Under the pieces are notes generated by a model, which was given only the letters and a program-made list of their open reading frames with translations, did not search any database and was not told the DNA's origin. The translations under genes were made by a program, and so were the position numbers. This document shows, piece by piece, positions 10,653 to 22,160 of a DNA stretch of 64,000 nt (its first letter is position 1; each line of letters starts with the position of its first letter). The stretch lies in contig QVOM02000042.1 in NCBI GenBank assembly GCA_003586115.2, forward strand, positions 73,729,673 to 73,793,672, in the 5' to 3' direction. Origin of the DNA: Salvator merianae (taxonomy: Eukaryota; Chordata; Lepidosauria; Squamata; Teiidae).

Positions 10653-11097
10653 GGGGCCTATTCTTGCTTCTCAATATAGAATTATATAATACTATCGTTC
10701 TATGCTGGAACAGACCCTGTGGTGCAGCAACCATCCACACTCTGAGGGCTGGAACAACACAGAACCTGGCTTGCAGCACGTGCAGTACAAATGCTGGCCT
10801 GCCTGCTGTGACAGTGGCTGTGGAAACATCTGGCTGCTGCCATGGTGACTGGGGATGTGGCTTGTGACTTTGCAGCCATAGCCACAGCCTTGCCAGACCA
10901 TGGCTTGCAGCATTCGCACCCAGAAGTAGGTGCGAACAGTGCATACTGGAAGCATTCCAGCTGCACCTGGTACAGCTGTAGATAATGATTTACTTGTCCA
11001 CAGCTAGTAGCCTTCTGCCTGGGCCTCTGCAAAGTGCAGATGAACTGTGCTAGTGAGCATCCGGATGGTCACTAGCACTCAAGTGTGAACATGTCCT
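10653..11097 (-). mobile_element. Group C non-autonomous DNA transposon (~445 bp), minus orientation
   Basis: The right end AAGTGTGAACATGTCCT is the complement of the group C left end. The motif order (CACTAGCAC/GTGCTAGTGA hairpin, CAGCTGTA, GCATTCGCACC, CCATGGTGACTGGG) is that of 61483 read on the other strand. The left end is less certain: GGGGCCTATTCTTGC at 10653 follows TA. No coding capacity. Confidence 0.65.
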
Positions 11098-11460
11098 GGG
11101 TCAGCCTGTTCTGTTTCAGCCTCTATGCTGACTCCAAAGCTTGTGCCAGCTTCAGAGCTGCCACAGGGGGGCTCTGAAAGCTCCAGAGGCCCAGGGGACT
11201 CATTGCACTAGTGAGTCTTGTTGCACAACTGGTCCCATGGTATCCCGGACCATTGAGGCATGCCATCCACATGCTTCCATGGTTCACCCCTGACTATGGT
11301 CCACAGCCTACTATGCTGGTAGACTGAACCATGTCACCATTTTGTAGATGGAACATACCAGGAGGGTGGGGCCTCCCTTATACTGCATCAGTGCTGCAGA
11401 AGGGAGGATTCTAGACCACTTGCTGGTCTGGTTTACCAGCAATTGCAGAAAGGGGCCCAG
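11098..11460. mobile_element. Group B non-autonomous DNA transposon, worn copy
   Basis: The right end reads AATTGCAGAAAGGGGCCCAG, the group B terminus. Internal motifs typical of the group are present (GGGGCCTCCC, CTGCAGAAGGGAGG, CACTTGCTGGTCTGG). The left boundary abuts the group C element and is approximate. Confidence 0.6.
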
Positions 11461-12709
11461 TTTAAGTTAAAAGTATTCAACTATCCAGTACTCTTAGGAA
11501 GTAAAAATCTTAGCATTCAGTAAATGCAGGCTTCAAAGCCTTAAATGATTGTGTGGAGGTTAGCAGGAGACCTCAGGATGAAATCTGACACAATTTATAC
11601 CCAAAAAGAAAGCACCCATGAATGTTCTTGACAAAAAAAATTTGTGTAGGTTTTCAAAAATTCTTTGGAAAGTACCAAAGATAAGACTTTGTGTTGTTAT
11701 CAGTGCTTGAAATTGCCATCCAAGGCAAGTAGCTGTGGTTACTGTGGGAATGATATATGAAGCAATCAGCAGAACAGAGTTTTGCTGTTAAATGGGTGTC
11801 ATTGGCTGTATCCCCACAAGGGCAGGATCCAGAGTGGGGCATGGAACTGCCACCTGGGGGCTTGAGTGTGTAGTCTATCCTGCATACTACCCTGGATTCT
11901 GATGTAGCCTAATTCATTGAAGAGGACCAGAAGTGCCACTGGAAGTTTATCAAAGTTTTGGTCCTGCACAGTGACAGCAGCTGCATTACTGGCTATTCAT
12001 TTGCCCCCTGGCTGACACAATCATTCACACAACAGTTCAGAATTGACTGTAGCAATGATGATTCCTCAGACTCATCAGAATTTTCATCATGGAGATGCAT
12101 CCTTAGATCTGAAAGAGAAACAAAGCTGAAATACAACAGGGTTTCCAGGCTGTGCTTGGGAAGCTTCCTCTAAAATGCTGTTGATATCAGCTAATTTACC
12201 TAATTTCAAGGCACAATTTTCATCCACAAAAGCAGAAATTGTATGAACAAATTGATGAGCAGTATAGAGTCTACATGAAAATCTCCTGAAAAATGACAAG
12301 AGAGACCTGAATAATTTGTCAGAAAAACACATTTTTGAAATCTTAAGAACATTTGATTAGGAACAGATTTGTCCACAAAATTATATCTCACTAATGGCAC
12401 AAGTGTTCTACACCTGCTCAAGTAACAGGAAATTTATTCATAAGCAAAACTGTTCCCTTCAAATGAAATTATGGTGGTCATTAATGAACTTCCTTTTAAC
12501 AATATTTGATGATGTAATGTTTGATTTAATATTACTTATAATATGTTCATCATTTTGTCTTGAATACATCTATTCTGTTGCTATTCCGTACCTCGTTGGT
12601 TGTAGGTTTTTTATTTTTGGTTTCAAGAACATGTGAATAATAATAAAACATAATGATGGCACCAAGCAATCTGTTGCACTGAAAAGGGCAGTTTTGTCAT
12701 GTGAAAATA
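11461..12709. other. Stretch with no recognised gene
   Basis: Mostly AT-rich. Short open frames on both strands near 11960-12420 have no recognisable domain and overlap each other antisense. Confidence 0.5.
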
Positions 12710-12806
12710 AGGCTACCTCCAGACATCACTTACTTATTCCACTATATTTAGATATTCTGGAATATCCAAATATAGCGGAATAAATAAGTAATGTCTGGAT
12801 GTAGCC
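12710..12806. mobile_element. 97-bp palindromic MITE
   Basis: GGCTACCTCCAGACATCACT at the left is nearly complemented by AGTAATGTCTGGATGTAGCC at the right, and the palindrome continues to the centre (TATTTAGATATTC / GGAATATCCAAATA). TA adjoins both ends (12708-12709 and 12807-12808). Termini of the CTCCAGACA type recur near 19930 and 24230. Confidence 0.85.
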
Positions 12807-13309
12807 TAGGACTTCAAACCAGCACCTCATCCTACTATTGCCACCCAACAAGGCCCAATAGTCAACCTGGTATGGTGATACAAATGATACGTGAAGTAGA
12901 TGCATATGTACAAATGGATTTGCAGATAACATATGTTTGTATAGATATGAGAGAGGGAATAGAAACTGGATTCAAACATTATGTTCTACACTAAAAATGT
13001 GTCTGCAACTTTTCTGAATATCAAGAACCAAGTATAAGTATATACATTATAAGTACGTGCTGTTAATCCTTTTGTAACCAACTATTTTGCCAGCAGCTAG
13101 AACGGAAGGAATTCTTATCTCTTTCTGCAACTAAATATAGTTGCAGATTATTCAGATTAATGATTCCATTAAAACACTCTATATGGAAATTTCTTATGCA
13201 TAGATTTACATTTGTTATTTTTGTCTTGCCTTTCATCACTCACACCACACTAACATGCAATCTACATCTTGCCTGAGGACAGTGGAGCAGAGACAGGAGG
13301 CTGAGGATC
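12807..13309. other. AT-rich stretch with no recognised gene
   Basis: No exon or repeat recognised. Confidence 0.5.
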
Positions 13310-13405
13310 TTTACCTGTATTTATAGTGATTTTGTTGTGACCCACCCTGAAACTTTCAGATATAGGGCAGGGTAGAAATACAAATAAATACATAAATAAA
13401 TCTTT
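13310..13405 (+). repeat. L2-type LINE 3' end
   Basis: GTGACCCACCCTGAAA, then GATATAGGGCAGGGTAGAAA and an (AAATAAAT) tail. This is the complement of the 'aaaggtctcagggtgggt' motif found at minus-strand L2 3' ends elsewhere in this window. Severely 5' truncated. Confidence 0.6.
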
Positions 13406-14354
13406 AAAATAGCTATTAATCAGCCTTAATCCAATAATAGGAAGTATAGTTTGCATTTTATTGCTTGCCATATTTGCCTGCTGAATGTCATGGGAAGTAA
13501 TTCTTATTAGACAAGTAATTTAACTGCATTATATGGTCAGCAGTAGAATTCTGCCTCATCTAAAATAGAAATGGATTCTGATAAAAAGGACTCTGACAGA
13601 AATGGTGTAATCATTTACCATGTTGTCTGTTCTGGCTTAAGTTTAAGTTTGGCGTGTATTTTCATGCGCGAATGATGTTCAGAGTTCAGAATGATGTTCA
13701 GAAGTTCAGAGTATGCTGTAACTTAATAGGAGGGTTAGGTTCTTAGAAAATGGCATGTTGTGTAAAAATGTGCTGTACAAGCAATTTAAATGAATGGCAA
13801 TCCAGGACCAAAAAGGGGCCTCCCACTCTGATCAGATGAAGCAAAGAGGCTCGGCCTGTGCATCTTCCATGATATAAGTTGCCTCCTCCTCCAGCTTCTT
13901 CTGCAAACCTCCTCCATCTTCATCTCATGTTCCTTCTCATGCTCAGTTGAGACAAGAGCTCACAAGAGTCATTTTTTCTGATCTCTAATATGGATCAGGG
14001 ATGGGTTGGAGACATGAGTGTCCACATGCTGCCACCTCTAAGCCGCTGTTGAGCTGCTACTTTTAATGTGTGCACATGCAGTTCTAATTAAGGATAAAGT
14101 GATAAGTGAAGTATCTTTGGAACTTTTAGCTGTGGTATAATTGTTGTTTTTCCTATTCCGACAGTTCTTTTAATTTCTTTTGTATTGCACCTAATGCAAG
14201 AGCAACAACTTTTTATTCCAGAGCTCAATATAGTGTTTTCTCCAATGTGTTTTCCTTCATTTTAGTATTTAGTATCTCCATTGCACAGTAAAGATGCTTT
14301 AACCAGGTCATCAGAGCAGCCAGTCTTCATTACAGTAATGGCAACTTTACTGTT
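13406..14354. other. Stretch with no recognised gene; short duplication at 13671-13710
   Basis: GAATGATGTTCAGA occurs twice in a row near 13671 and 13690. No exon recognised. Confidence 0.5.
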
Positions 14355-14485
14355 ATTGGTATTTATATCCCTTTTTTTCTCTCAAGACTCCAGGCAGTAG
14401 ACACCATTCTCCTCCCCCTCAAGTTTATCCTTACAGCAACCCTGAGAGGCAGGTGAGGCTGAGAGGCAGTGACTGGCAGAGTGAG
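14355..14485. repeat. Ancient L2/MIR-type repeat fragment
   Basis: TTATATCCCTTTTTTTCTCT at the left and CTTACAGCAACCCTGAGAGG followed by CAGGTGAGGCTGAGAGGCAG. This matches the amniote pattern 'cctcacaacaaccctgtgaggtaggt...gaggctgagag'. A related fragment lies at 41420-41589. Confidence 0.65.
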
Positions 14486-14579
14486 AATAATGAGTGAGAA
14501 TTATTTTTTAAAAAATAGTTGTGACATTATTCAAAACTGAAAACAGGAAATTACATTGAAGATCACCCAGTGCAACATA

Positions 14580-15061
14580 GGCCATGTCCACATTTACTGT
14601 TCAGCAGGGGGACAGTTAGCTGTAGCAGCCCACCAGCTGGACAGGCCCATGTGCCCTGGAGCAATGCCATCCACACTTGGACAGCCACTGTCTGAGCTTT
14701 GGAGCCAGCCTCCAACATTTATGATGGCCAGGAACAAAAGTTCCTGGTTTCAGAGTGCCCACGGGCCCTGTTTCAGTAGCATGCTTTGGTGTACACTGAA
14801 ATGAGTTCCCTGCTAAACTGGAACACAGAGCATGCACCACATTCACATGCTTCTGTGGCCCAATTTAACACCCTTTAAGGACTTCCACTGGTGTCCCAGA
14901 ACAGGTGACCATTTTGGCCTGCCTAGTCAGGTCGATGCTGCATCCAGTGCATATTTGCAGAGGTGGGGCCTCTCTGATCTGCCAGTGTATGGAAGAAAGA
15001 AGTCCTGAAGGGGACTGTGAGGTGCACTGTACCAGATCACTGGTAAGTGCAGAAAAAGTCA
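14580..15061. mobile_element. Group B non-autonomous DNA transposon (~482 bp)
   Basis: Left end TA then GGCCATGTCCACATTTACTG; right end GGTAAGTGCAGAAAAAGTCA then TA. The ends form an imperfect inverted pair (GCACTTACC/GGTAAGTGC in the parent). The interior shows group B motifs such as GGGGCCTCTCTGATCTGCCA. TA on both sides supports TA target duplication. Short frames within are not genes. Confidence 0.8.
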
Positions 15062-15573
15062 TACATTAAATTCATCCCCATATATTAACCCTTATATCTT
15101 TATCTTACGGAGTGTTTGTAGTGTCTAGGAATGCTGAGACTACATCCATACAGGCAACAAAGTGTTAGGCATATAAATCATTTGTGTAGTCATAAATGTT
15201 TGGTCATACATCTGCACGATGTTTATTCATGCCTTAAGTTGCTAAATTCTTGTTCAAAGTGTAAATGATCACTAAAGTTACCTTCCTTGCTGGAGAGCTG
15301 CAAGTGATCAGTTTTTGAAGTTTTAATTACTAAAGGAATGGAAACATAACCCTTGCTAAAGAATCAGCATGGGTTTCACAGCAGGAAGTCCTGCAACCCT
15401 TCTAGGGTTTGAAATGATATTCACTAGAACTTCCCAGATATTGTAACAAATCATTGCCCGTATATGTGTAAGGCAGCACAAAGAAATGCTTCCTCTTAAA
15501 TGAATGCCACTGCCAGCATTTCCCTGCAATGTAGCATGCCAGATTAATGTTGAATTGAACTTCCTGCTTGATT
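15062..15573. other. Stretch with no recognised gene
   Basis: AT-rich unique-looking sequence between a group B transposon and a pyrimidine-rich repeat. Confidence 0.5.
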
Positions 15574-15632
15574 CCCTCCTTCCTTCCTTTCCTCCTTCCA
15601 TCCCTCCCTCCTTCCCTCTTTCCTTCCTTTTG
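15574..15632. repeat. Imperfect (CCTT)n/(CCCT)n microsatellite
   Basis: Interrupted CCTT and CCCT units. The Pro-Ser-Leu/Phe frame across it is low complexity. Confidence 0.9.
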
Positions 15633-15751
15633 TGCTTGTGGTAAGCTCCTAGAAGTTGAATGCAATGCAATATTAGAGGAACCCTGCTGGACATCTGATC
15701 ATCCACATCATGCCAGAACTCTAAAGATAGTGCAAGATTTCCAGATATTTA

Positions 15752-16797
15752 TGCCTTTCTGCATTGCCTTGCAATGATCTGAACCAGTGGGTCTGGAGCA
15801 GCAAGGCCTGCTACTTTAGATCATAGCAGTGTCATCTGTATAGTTGGTCCAGAGCACCCCACACACCAACCCTGAAGCTTGCACAATCTAGGGGTTATAG
15901 GTGGCCCCCAGGGAATCCATTTCAGTGTCCCCAAGTAATTTGGAACACGGAAATGTGACTTCTCTCTGTGTTCCAAATCAGACTGACCTGGTAAGCTAGT
16001 AGTCCTCATAGTTGAGGATTATTGGGAATCCAGATCAGACCCCATGATCTGGATTGTGCTCCAACTTGTGTGGGTGGAGAGTACCAGCAGAGTACCTCCT
16101 AAGAACATAAGAACATAAGAGGAGCCTTGCTGGATCAGGCCACGGCCCATCTAGTCCAGCATTCTGTTTCACACAGTGGCTCACCAATTGCTTCTGGGCA
16201 TTCTCAAGCAGAAAATAAAGGCAAAACCTTCACCTGCTCTCGACTCTCTGCAAATGGTTTTACAGACATCCTGCCTGTCTTTCCAACCTGGAGGCAGTAC
16301 CTAGGCATCCATTCTAGTAGCCATTGATACACCTGACCTCCATGAATCTGTTGAATCCCTTCTTAAAGCTGTCCAGGCTGATGGCTGTCACCACCTCATC
16401 AGGTAATAAATTCCACAGACCGACGACCCTCTGGGTGAAAAAATACTTCCTCTTGTCAGTCCTAACTCTCCTACCCATCAGCTTCAGAGAGTGCCCCCTG
16501 GTCCTAGTGTTGTGTGTGAGAGAAAAAAACTTCTCTTTATCCACCTTATCCATACCGTGCATGATTTTATATACTTCAATCAGGTCTCCTCTTAAACGCC
16601 ACTTTTCAAGGCTGAAGAGGCCAAGGCGTTGCAGCCTGATTTCATAAGGAAGTTGTTCCAGCCCCTTGATCATTCTGGTTGCCCTTTTTTGCACCTTCTC
16701 CAGTTCCATAATATCCTTTCCTGTATTCCACACTAACATGCAGAAGGGAGGTCCTTAGTGCACTTGCTGGTAAGGAATACAAGCAAGTGCAGAAATG
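15752..16797. mobile_element. Group B DNA transposon interrupted by a CR1 LINE
   Basis: Left end: TA, then TGCCTTTCTGCATTGCC. Right end: CAAGTGCAGAAATG, then TA at 16798-16799. The middle, 16101-16722, is a CR1 copy. Group B text resumes after it with ACTAACATGCAGAAGGGAGG, which in other copies follows directly on the preceding segment. Without the CR1 the element is about 424 bp, normal for the group. The order of insertion is therefore clear: transposon first, CR1 second. Confidence 0.82.
16101..16722 (-). pseudogene. CR1 LINE, 5'-truncated, with open reverse transcriptase C-terminus
   Basis: On the minus strand, about 16739-16314 reads through about 141 codons without a stop. It contains LEKVQKRATRMIKGLEQL and LFSLEKWRLRGDLIEVYKI, the hallmark C-terminal segment of CR1 ORF2, and ends at FMEVRCINGY. 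A ~200-bp 3' UTR follows, ending in the 8-bp tandem TTATGTTC (16101-16120 read in complement), typical of CR1 3' ends. The first codons before about 16722 belong to host transposon DNA. The copy lacks the endonuclease and catalytic reverse transcriptase parts and cannot be active, but its open tail implies fairly recent insertion. Confidence 0.93.
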
Positions 16798-16799
16798 TA

Positions 16800-19078
16800 A
16801 TATCTTTAACATGAATTTTGAGGGTGATAGATGGAAGTCAAGATGTAGATTATGGAGTCGTTCTGTACAGATAGGAGCCACTAAGAACCATGCCTACTCT
16901 TATCAAATTTTGTGACACAACGTAAAGGGATCTTCTGCTGCAAATGCAGCATTGAATAAAATGTTATCCCACACTTTATGTAACTAACTACACAGTATGT
17001 TTCTTTTACCATATAGAGAAAGCAGAATTCATTCACTCCTATGAAAAATATAGGAAAGCTACATTTGGAGCCAGATTTCTTTAATACCCAGAACTGCATA
17101 ATATCCAGAGTTAAATATATCCATAAGATCAGCATCAAAGCAAACATACTTGTCAAGAACGAGTCATAGAGTGCTTTGAGACGTTAATAATTTACCAGTT
17201 TACAAAGCACTGTGGATTCCTGAGAGACACAGCATCAGCACAATGTGTTGTCATTCGCTATGGCACAATAAACACCTTAATATTATGTGTCAATATTATC
17301 TTAAATGTCAAGGTATAATAGCTGCCATAAGTTTACAATCATGGCCGCATGTTTGCTCATATCCCAAGCCAGGCATGCTTGAACTTCTCTTATTAAATAT
17401 TTATTTGCACATCACTTTTCGACAGCTAAACGATAAAGTTGTAATAAACTCAAATTATGTACTTAAGTAATGGCTCTTTTTTACAGACTCACCATGGTAG
17501 GTGTCAAGGGCTGCAGTAGTTTTGATTTAGCAGGCTATTAATGGCAGCATGTGGTGTGGCATAATCAAAGCGTTAAAGCAGGATTGGATTCCCAAGGGAT
17601 TCATGTACAGATGATATTGGGGAGAGTATTTATTCACTGAGGTACAGAAAGGCATTTATCAGCAAAGAACTTGGATGACTGGGATTCATTATAAGAGCTC
17701 ATCACTTTCATAGCAAAAATATATTGGCATAAGACTATACTATTGTTTTCCTTGGCATAAAATATTTACTTTGGGTGAGCTGGTGTGGATTACAGAAATC
17801 TGGTGTGCCAAAGACCAAGTGTTCCAGCAATGCTGAGGATATTGTCAATCTATTTTTAAAAAGTCTTGAAAGCAAAGAAAAGGATAATTGAGAAAGCACT
17901 CTACAAAGATAGAGCAGAACTTCAAAAAATAATAGTCCGAGAGTTCATCAAACTTTTAAAACTATTCAATTTGTTTGGCACATGCAGTGCCAAAGCTAAG
18001 AAACATCTCAACAGTACAGCTTAAGCGGAACGGTGCTGAATGCTGATCAAGCAGAGAACGTCTTTGCACAGGGTGGAGGATGGAATAGCACATAAATATT
18101 AATTGGCTTATGAGCTACCTAATCAGATATTTTCAGGAGAATGATGAAAATTAGACTAAGTAAATGCAGAAGTCTGAATGGTATTGTAACACCTCCATTT
18201 TTTTAATAAGCTCTGTCCTTATAATCTAGAGTTATTCTCACTTGAGGGCAAACATTTCCAGAGAGGACTAAAATGCAGTAATTACAATTTTACTTTAATT
18301 TCTATCATGCAACAATCCTGTTCTTCTAGCAGAAGTAAAAAGTAGCTTACTGATTACCTTGCCTGTTTAATGTCAGAAAGTTTGGTGATATGAAGAAAAT
18401 GAATAAAGTATATTGATTTTAAGTTGTGGAAGTCAAATAATCACAACCATCAAGACAATGATTGTGTGAAAATTCTTAGAGAGAGCTGATTTTTTAAAAT
18501 GTGGAAACAGGTAGTAAAAGCTTTCCTAAAAGAAGAATTATTTTTGTGTAATGGAATTGCATTGTTCACGTGGTTATAAAGAAGTGGAAGCAACCTTGCT
18601 TGGCAGGCATTTTTCAGAGAACGTAGGCACGATTTCCCTTTTCCTTCTTGCCCTTTTAATAAAAGGAAGAACATGTGTCTTAAATCTTTCTTATCTGCTA
18701 AAGATGACTAACAAGTTATTTCTGTGGAATAACCTTTCCAGAAGTAACAAAGCGTGATCTTCTTTAATTTGCTGATCAGAGACTGTTCTCGCAATTAGTG
18801 TTTTAATTACAGGCATGAAACATTCATATCAGCCACAGAAAAATCCACCATGATACTTTCCCCTGAAGCTTTTCTGATGAAAAAGACATTCCACTCTGCT
18901 CATTTTTCCAAAACAGTTTATTAGTTTGGAAACTTTAGCTGCATGTTTACTGTTATTTTTCTGTGTTTAAGAAGGACCTGAAACATTCTCACATTTGTGA
19001 AGAACAATGGCAAATGTATGAGAACACTGATGTGGAATATAATGCCATCACTATGTTAAAATGTTCTGACTATGAGTA
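16800..19078. other. Repeat-poor, AT-rich block; possible conserved non-coding sequence
   Basis: Over about 2.2 kb I recognise no LINE, LTR, inverted-repeat element or long simple repeat, in contrast to the rest of the window. Homeodomain-like TAAT-rich motifs occur (for example AATATTAATTGGCTTATGAG near 18096 and TTTTAATTACAGGCATG near 18800). No long open frame or splice-flanked exon is evident. The regulatory reading is inference only. Confidence 0.4.
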
Positions 19079-19550
19079 GATTTGCACTTTCCTCTTCAGT
19101 CTCAGGGCAGGACGGGCTGCCCCATGCAAGGATGCTTAATCTGTCCAAAGCTGGGACAGGTTGTTTCTGATGCGGGACAAGTCCATCAGTACTAGGAGAG
19201 TCTGCCACATGCCATCCCTCATACTGGCTCTGAAGCCCCCCACCAGCTTCAGAGCGAGCACTGGGGCCTTTGAAGCATGGAGGACCCATTTCAGTGGTGC
19301 ATGTTGCTGTGCCACTAAAAAGGGACCTCTGTGGTATACTGAACCATGGAGGTGTGCCATGCCCCTGTGGTCTGATATACTACCCCTAACACACTGGTAT
19401 ACCTCAGTGTTGAGGTCTACTTGTAAACTGGACTAGGGTGTCATTTTGGGCACCCTAACCCGATCTACACTCTGTCCTGTGTAGACAGAGCATGCTAGAA
19501 GTGAGCAGGGGGCTCCCATAATCCACACTAACACATGAAAATAAGGCCTT
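19079..19550. mobile_element. Group B non-autonomous DNA transposon (~472 bp)
   Basis: Left end TA then GATTTGCACTTTCC; right end ACATGAAAATAAGGCCT followed by TA-containing flank. Internal motifs (GGTGTGCCATGCC, GTCTGATATACTACCCCTAA, TCTGTCCTGTGTAGACAGAG, GGGGGCTCCC) closely match the fragment at 47020-47244. No coding capacity. Confidence 0.72.
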
Positions 19551-19789
19551 TAGACCTCTTCATATCACGGGACAATGTCACATGTGGAAAGATCCTGTGA
19601 ATCTGTCAAAATCCTAGTCAATAAGAATTAACCAACATGATGATGTTCAAAAGTAATTTGAAGCCCAAATTACTTATCTTAAGCTTGCAATTTCTGTAGA
19701 TTTGATTGGTTGCTTCTTTCCATTGCAATCCTGTGAAAATCTTAAATATTGGTAGCAAGTGGTGATATTAATCTTCCATTGTGGTAGAG

Positions 19790-19935
19790 CAGAACTGCTT
19801 TAACAATGCTATCATGCTGAGAATCCCAGCACGCTAAATTACCTTAGAAGAACTGGATATGTCTGGCCTTCCCAATATAATGCCAAGAGGATCACAGATT
19901 TTACTGTGTGTCTGGAGGCAGCCTTAAACATAAGC
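19790..19935. mobile_element. Worn DNA-element remnant with CTGGAGGCA-type terminus
   Basis: Ends GTGTGTCTGGAGGCAGCCTTAA, matching the right end near 24225-24246 (CATGTCTGGAGGCACCCTTA). Internal CCCAATATAATGCCA resembles the CCCAATACAGTTCCA segment of that copy. The left boundary is not defined. Confidence 0.45.
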
Positions 19936-20029
19936 TGTAGTGCTGCCTCAGAACCTTGTTCTTCATATAAGAACGTCTTTCTTTCTTGGAGTCTAGTGGT
20001 TTTAGCTAATGTTGTTGTTATTATTATTA

Positions 20030-20410
20030 CTATTTTACTATTATTTCAATTTTTACTCCGCCCTATACTGAGGGGTCCCAGGGTGGCTTACAAAACATAC
20101 AGAAAACTATTGCTATAAAACACCATAAAAACATTATAAAACATCATAAAACATACCAAAAACTTACAACACATAAAAAAACTATTACAATAAAAAACAT
20201 TATAAAAATATTTCATAGCCCCCACCCCAAAACTGCCCTAACCCAACAATATAACAATCCAACAGAAATGAGGGGGCTTCTCAAAGGGTCAAGGACCATA
20301 GCCTGGGCAAGGAGAAAGGTCTTTACTAGGCACGGAAATCTCGGTAGGGAGGCTGTTCCACAACCTGATGCAGTGAGTGAAATTGCCACTGGAGTCTTTT
20401 GAGTCTTTTG
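20030..20410 (-). pseudogene. L2-clade LINE 3' fragment
   Basis: Begins (3' side) with TTACTCCGCCCTATACTGAG then GGGTCCCAGGGTGGCTTACA, and continues through A-rich UTR to GTCTTTACTAGGCACGGAAA, the complement of an L2 C-terminal coding tail (YRDFRA followed by a stop in this copy). Strongly degraded. Confidence 0.65.
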
Positions 20411-20451
20411 CATTTCCACCTAATATGGGTAGTTGAGCTTTTTAGCTCTGA

Positions 20452-20572
20452 GGGCCTAGCTACACCTAAGTTTAATTCACCTTTGGTAAGAAATATTCCT
20501 TTTGCTGATGTGTTCTCTCACTTTGAAGGAGGATTGAAAGTGGATTAAAATGTAGACATAGTTGAACCCTGA
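20452..20572. mobile_element. Probable small foldback element
   Basis: GGGCCTAGCTACACCTAAGT with TTTAATTCACC is imperfectly complemented by GGATTAAAATGTAGACATAG then TTGAACCC. About 120 bp. No clear target duplication. Confidence 0.45.
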
Positions 20573-20682
20573 GGCAAACTGGAGTTATTCTTGTGGCAAA
20601 CGTTTGAGTGAGCTGAATGCTAAAGTGGTTTGTGTCCAGAGGTGACCCAGGTTGTAGACCAGATTGCTGTAGTCCTTGTTAA

Positions 20683-20760
20683 TGATCTAACAAGGACATT
20701 GTGACCCAGCAAGGAAATTGTGACCTAACAAGGACATTGTGACCTAACAAGGAAATTATG
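20683..20760. repeat. 19-bp tandem repeat, four units
   Basis: The unit is TGACCTAACAAGGACATTG with few substitutions, starting at 20683, 20702, 20721 and 20740. Confidence 0.9.
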
Positions 20761-22055
20761 AGGAATGATCAGGAGCATGCCATTTTAGGAATCAGTATCT
20801 GAATAAAAGCAGCAACACAGGACTGCTTCAGTGCAGCTGCACAGAGGAGACAAAGCAAAACAAGTGAAGGAGCTGCAGAAAAGAGGAGATTGCATGGATT
20901 TTTTTCCTAAACGTCTTTTGAGGGGGGAGCTATTGTTAATGTTTTGTTTACCTGTTTTTTTTTATAAAGCAAAAACAATGCACAAGAATTAGTAACGCAG
21001 AACAGTGCATGCAGTCGCATGGTGAAACAGAACCACGAAAGTGGCCTTGCTGTGGTGAAAAAAGGAGACAAAAACAAGGCCTGTGACAGTGAGAAGGATG
21101 GCCCACTGCATTGTCTTGTTGTAGGGGGAGGGAGGAAATGAGCTAAGGTGGAACATACTGTACACGTGTGGAAGAAAAGAGACCTTGAGGTAGACAGAAA
21201 ACCATGAATGTGGAACAAGTTGTTTTCTTGGCTCAAAGTGCTTCTGGAATATTGTGTGTAGCTGGGCACAGAGTCTTATTATAGGCTGTTCTTTAATTTT
21301 TCTTTTTTTTTTTTTAGCCAAATTAGAATGTTTGAGGGCTTTATTTTTCCTTCTGAAAGGAAATAAGCTCTAGAAGGAAGCATTATACATACTTCTGAAA
21401 GAGACTTTTACCAACCACAGATGACGGCCCTTTGCCAAGCCTTTCAGAGTTCTAAAATAAATAACTGGTAAATATGTACTGTACTGACATCAAGGAGTCT
21501 CGTCTAACAGTTCATGATGTTTTCTTTTATTTCTTTCAAGACTATCTCCAAGTTATTTTATTTTAAAACTAAGCAGTTAACTTTGTGTTATTTCTCTTCT
21601 CAGTAGTTTTACCTTAAAACAGCAATGCAGAATAGCAAATAAAACTATATAGCACTGTACTAAAACCGGAAATATTTTGCACTATGCAAAAGCTATCACA
21701 CACTGCATTGTCAGTCAGAGAATTGCTTTAGTAATTTGTCCAACTTTCCCACTGAAATAGTTTTTAAAGGGTCAGAAGCAACATCTCCATATAATATTAG
21801 GCAGCCTATTCATTACTATTTATTCAGTTATCTTAATATCGCTTATTTATTTGGGAATTTTAAAGCAAATCGCAAAGATCAAAACGACTGATAAACAAAC
21901 AAAAACCCAATAAAGCAATTAATTTAAATAACAGCAGACCCAGCTGTAGGTAACTATTAGGTGGTACTTTTGAAATTTGTGGAACCTCCCAAGGTGATCC
22001 AAGTTATTTTATAAATCCATGACTAAGGATTCAATCAGCTAAGTAATCTGGCCCC
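20761..22055. other. Stretch with no recognised gene
   Basis: AT-rich. A T run at about 21301-21316 is the only simple feature. No exon recognised. Confidence 0.5.
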
Positions 22056-22160
22056 TAGTTGGGTTGCCTCTAGACAGGAGGTAAACCCCACAATCCTGTT
22101 GACACTACACTGGGAATGCCAAGCATACCCAAGGAATTCCCAGTGTAGTGCCAACTGCAA
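22056..22160. mobile_element. Small palindromic DNA-element remnant
   Basis: CACTACACTGGGAATGCCAA is complemented by GAATTCCCAGTGTAGTGCC around 22106-22153. Upstream GTTGCCTCTAGACAGGAGGT resembles the GGCTGCCTCCAGACA termini seen at 19935 and 24246. Boundaries uncertain. Confidence 0.5.

Noticed and set aside
16314..16739. Host gene fragment
   Set aside because: The peptide is the C-terminus of CR1 ORF2, and the CR1 3' tail follows it; it is a retrotransposon remnant.
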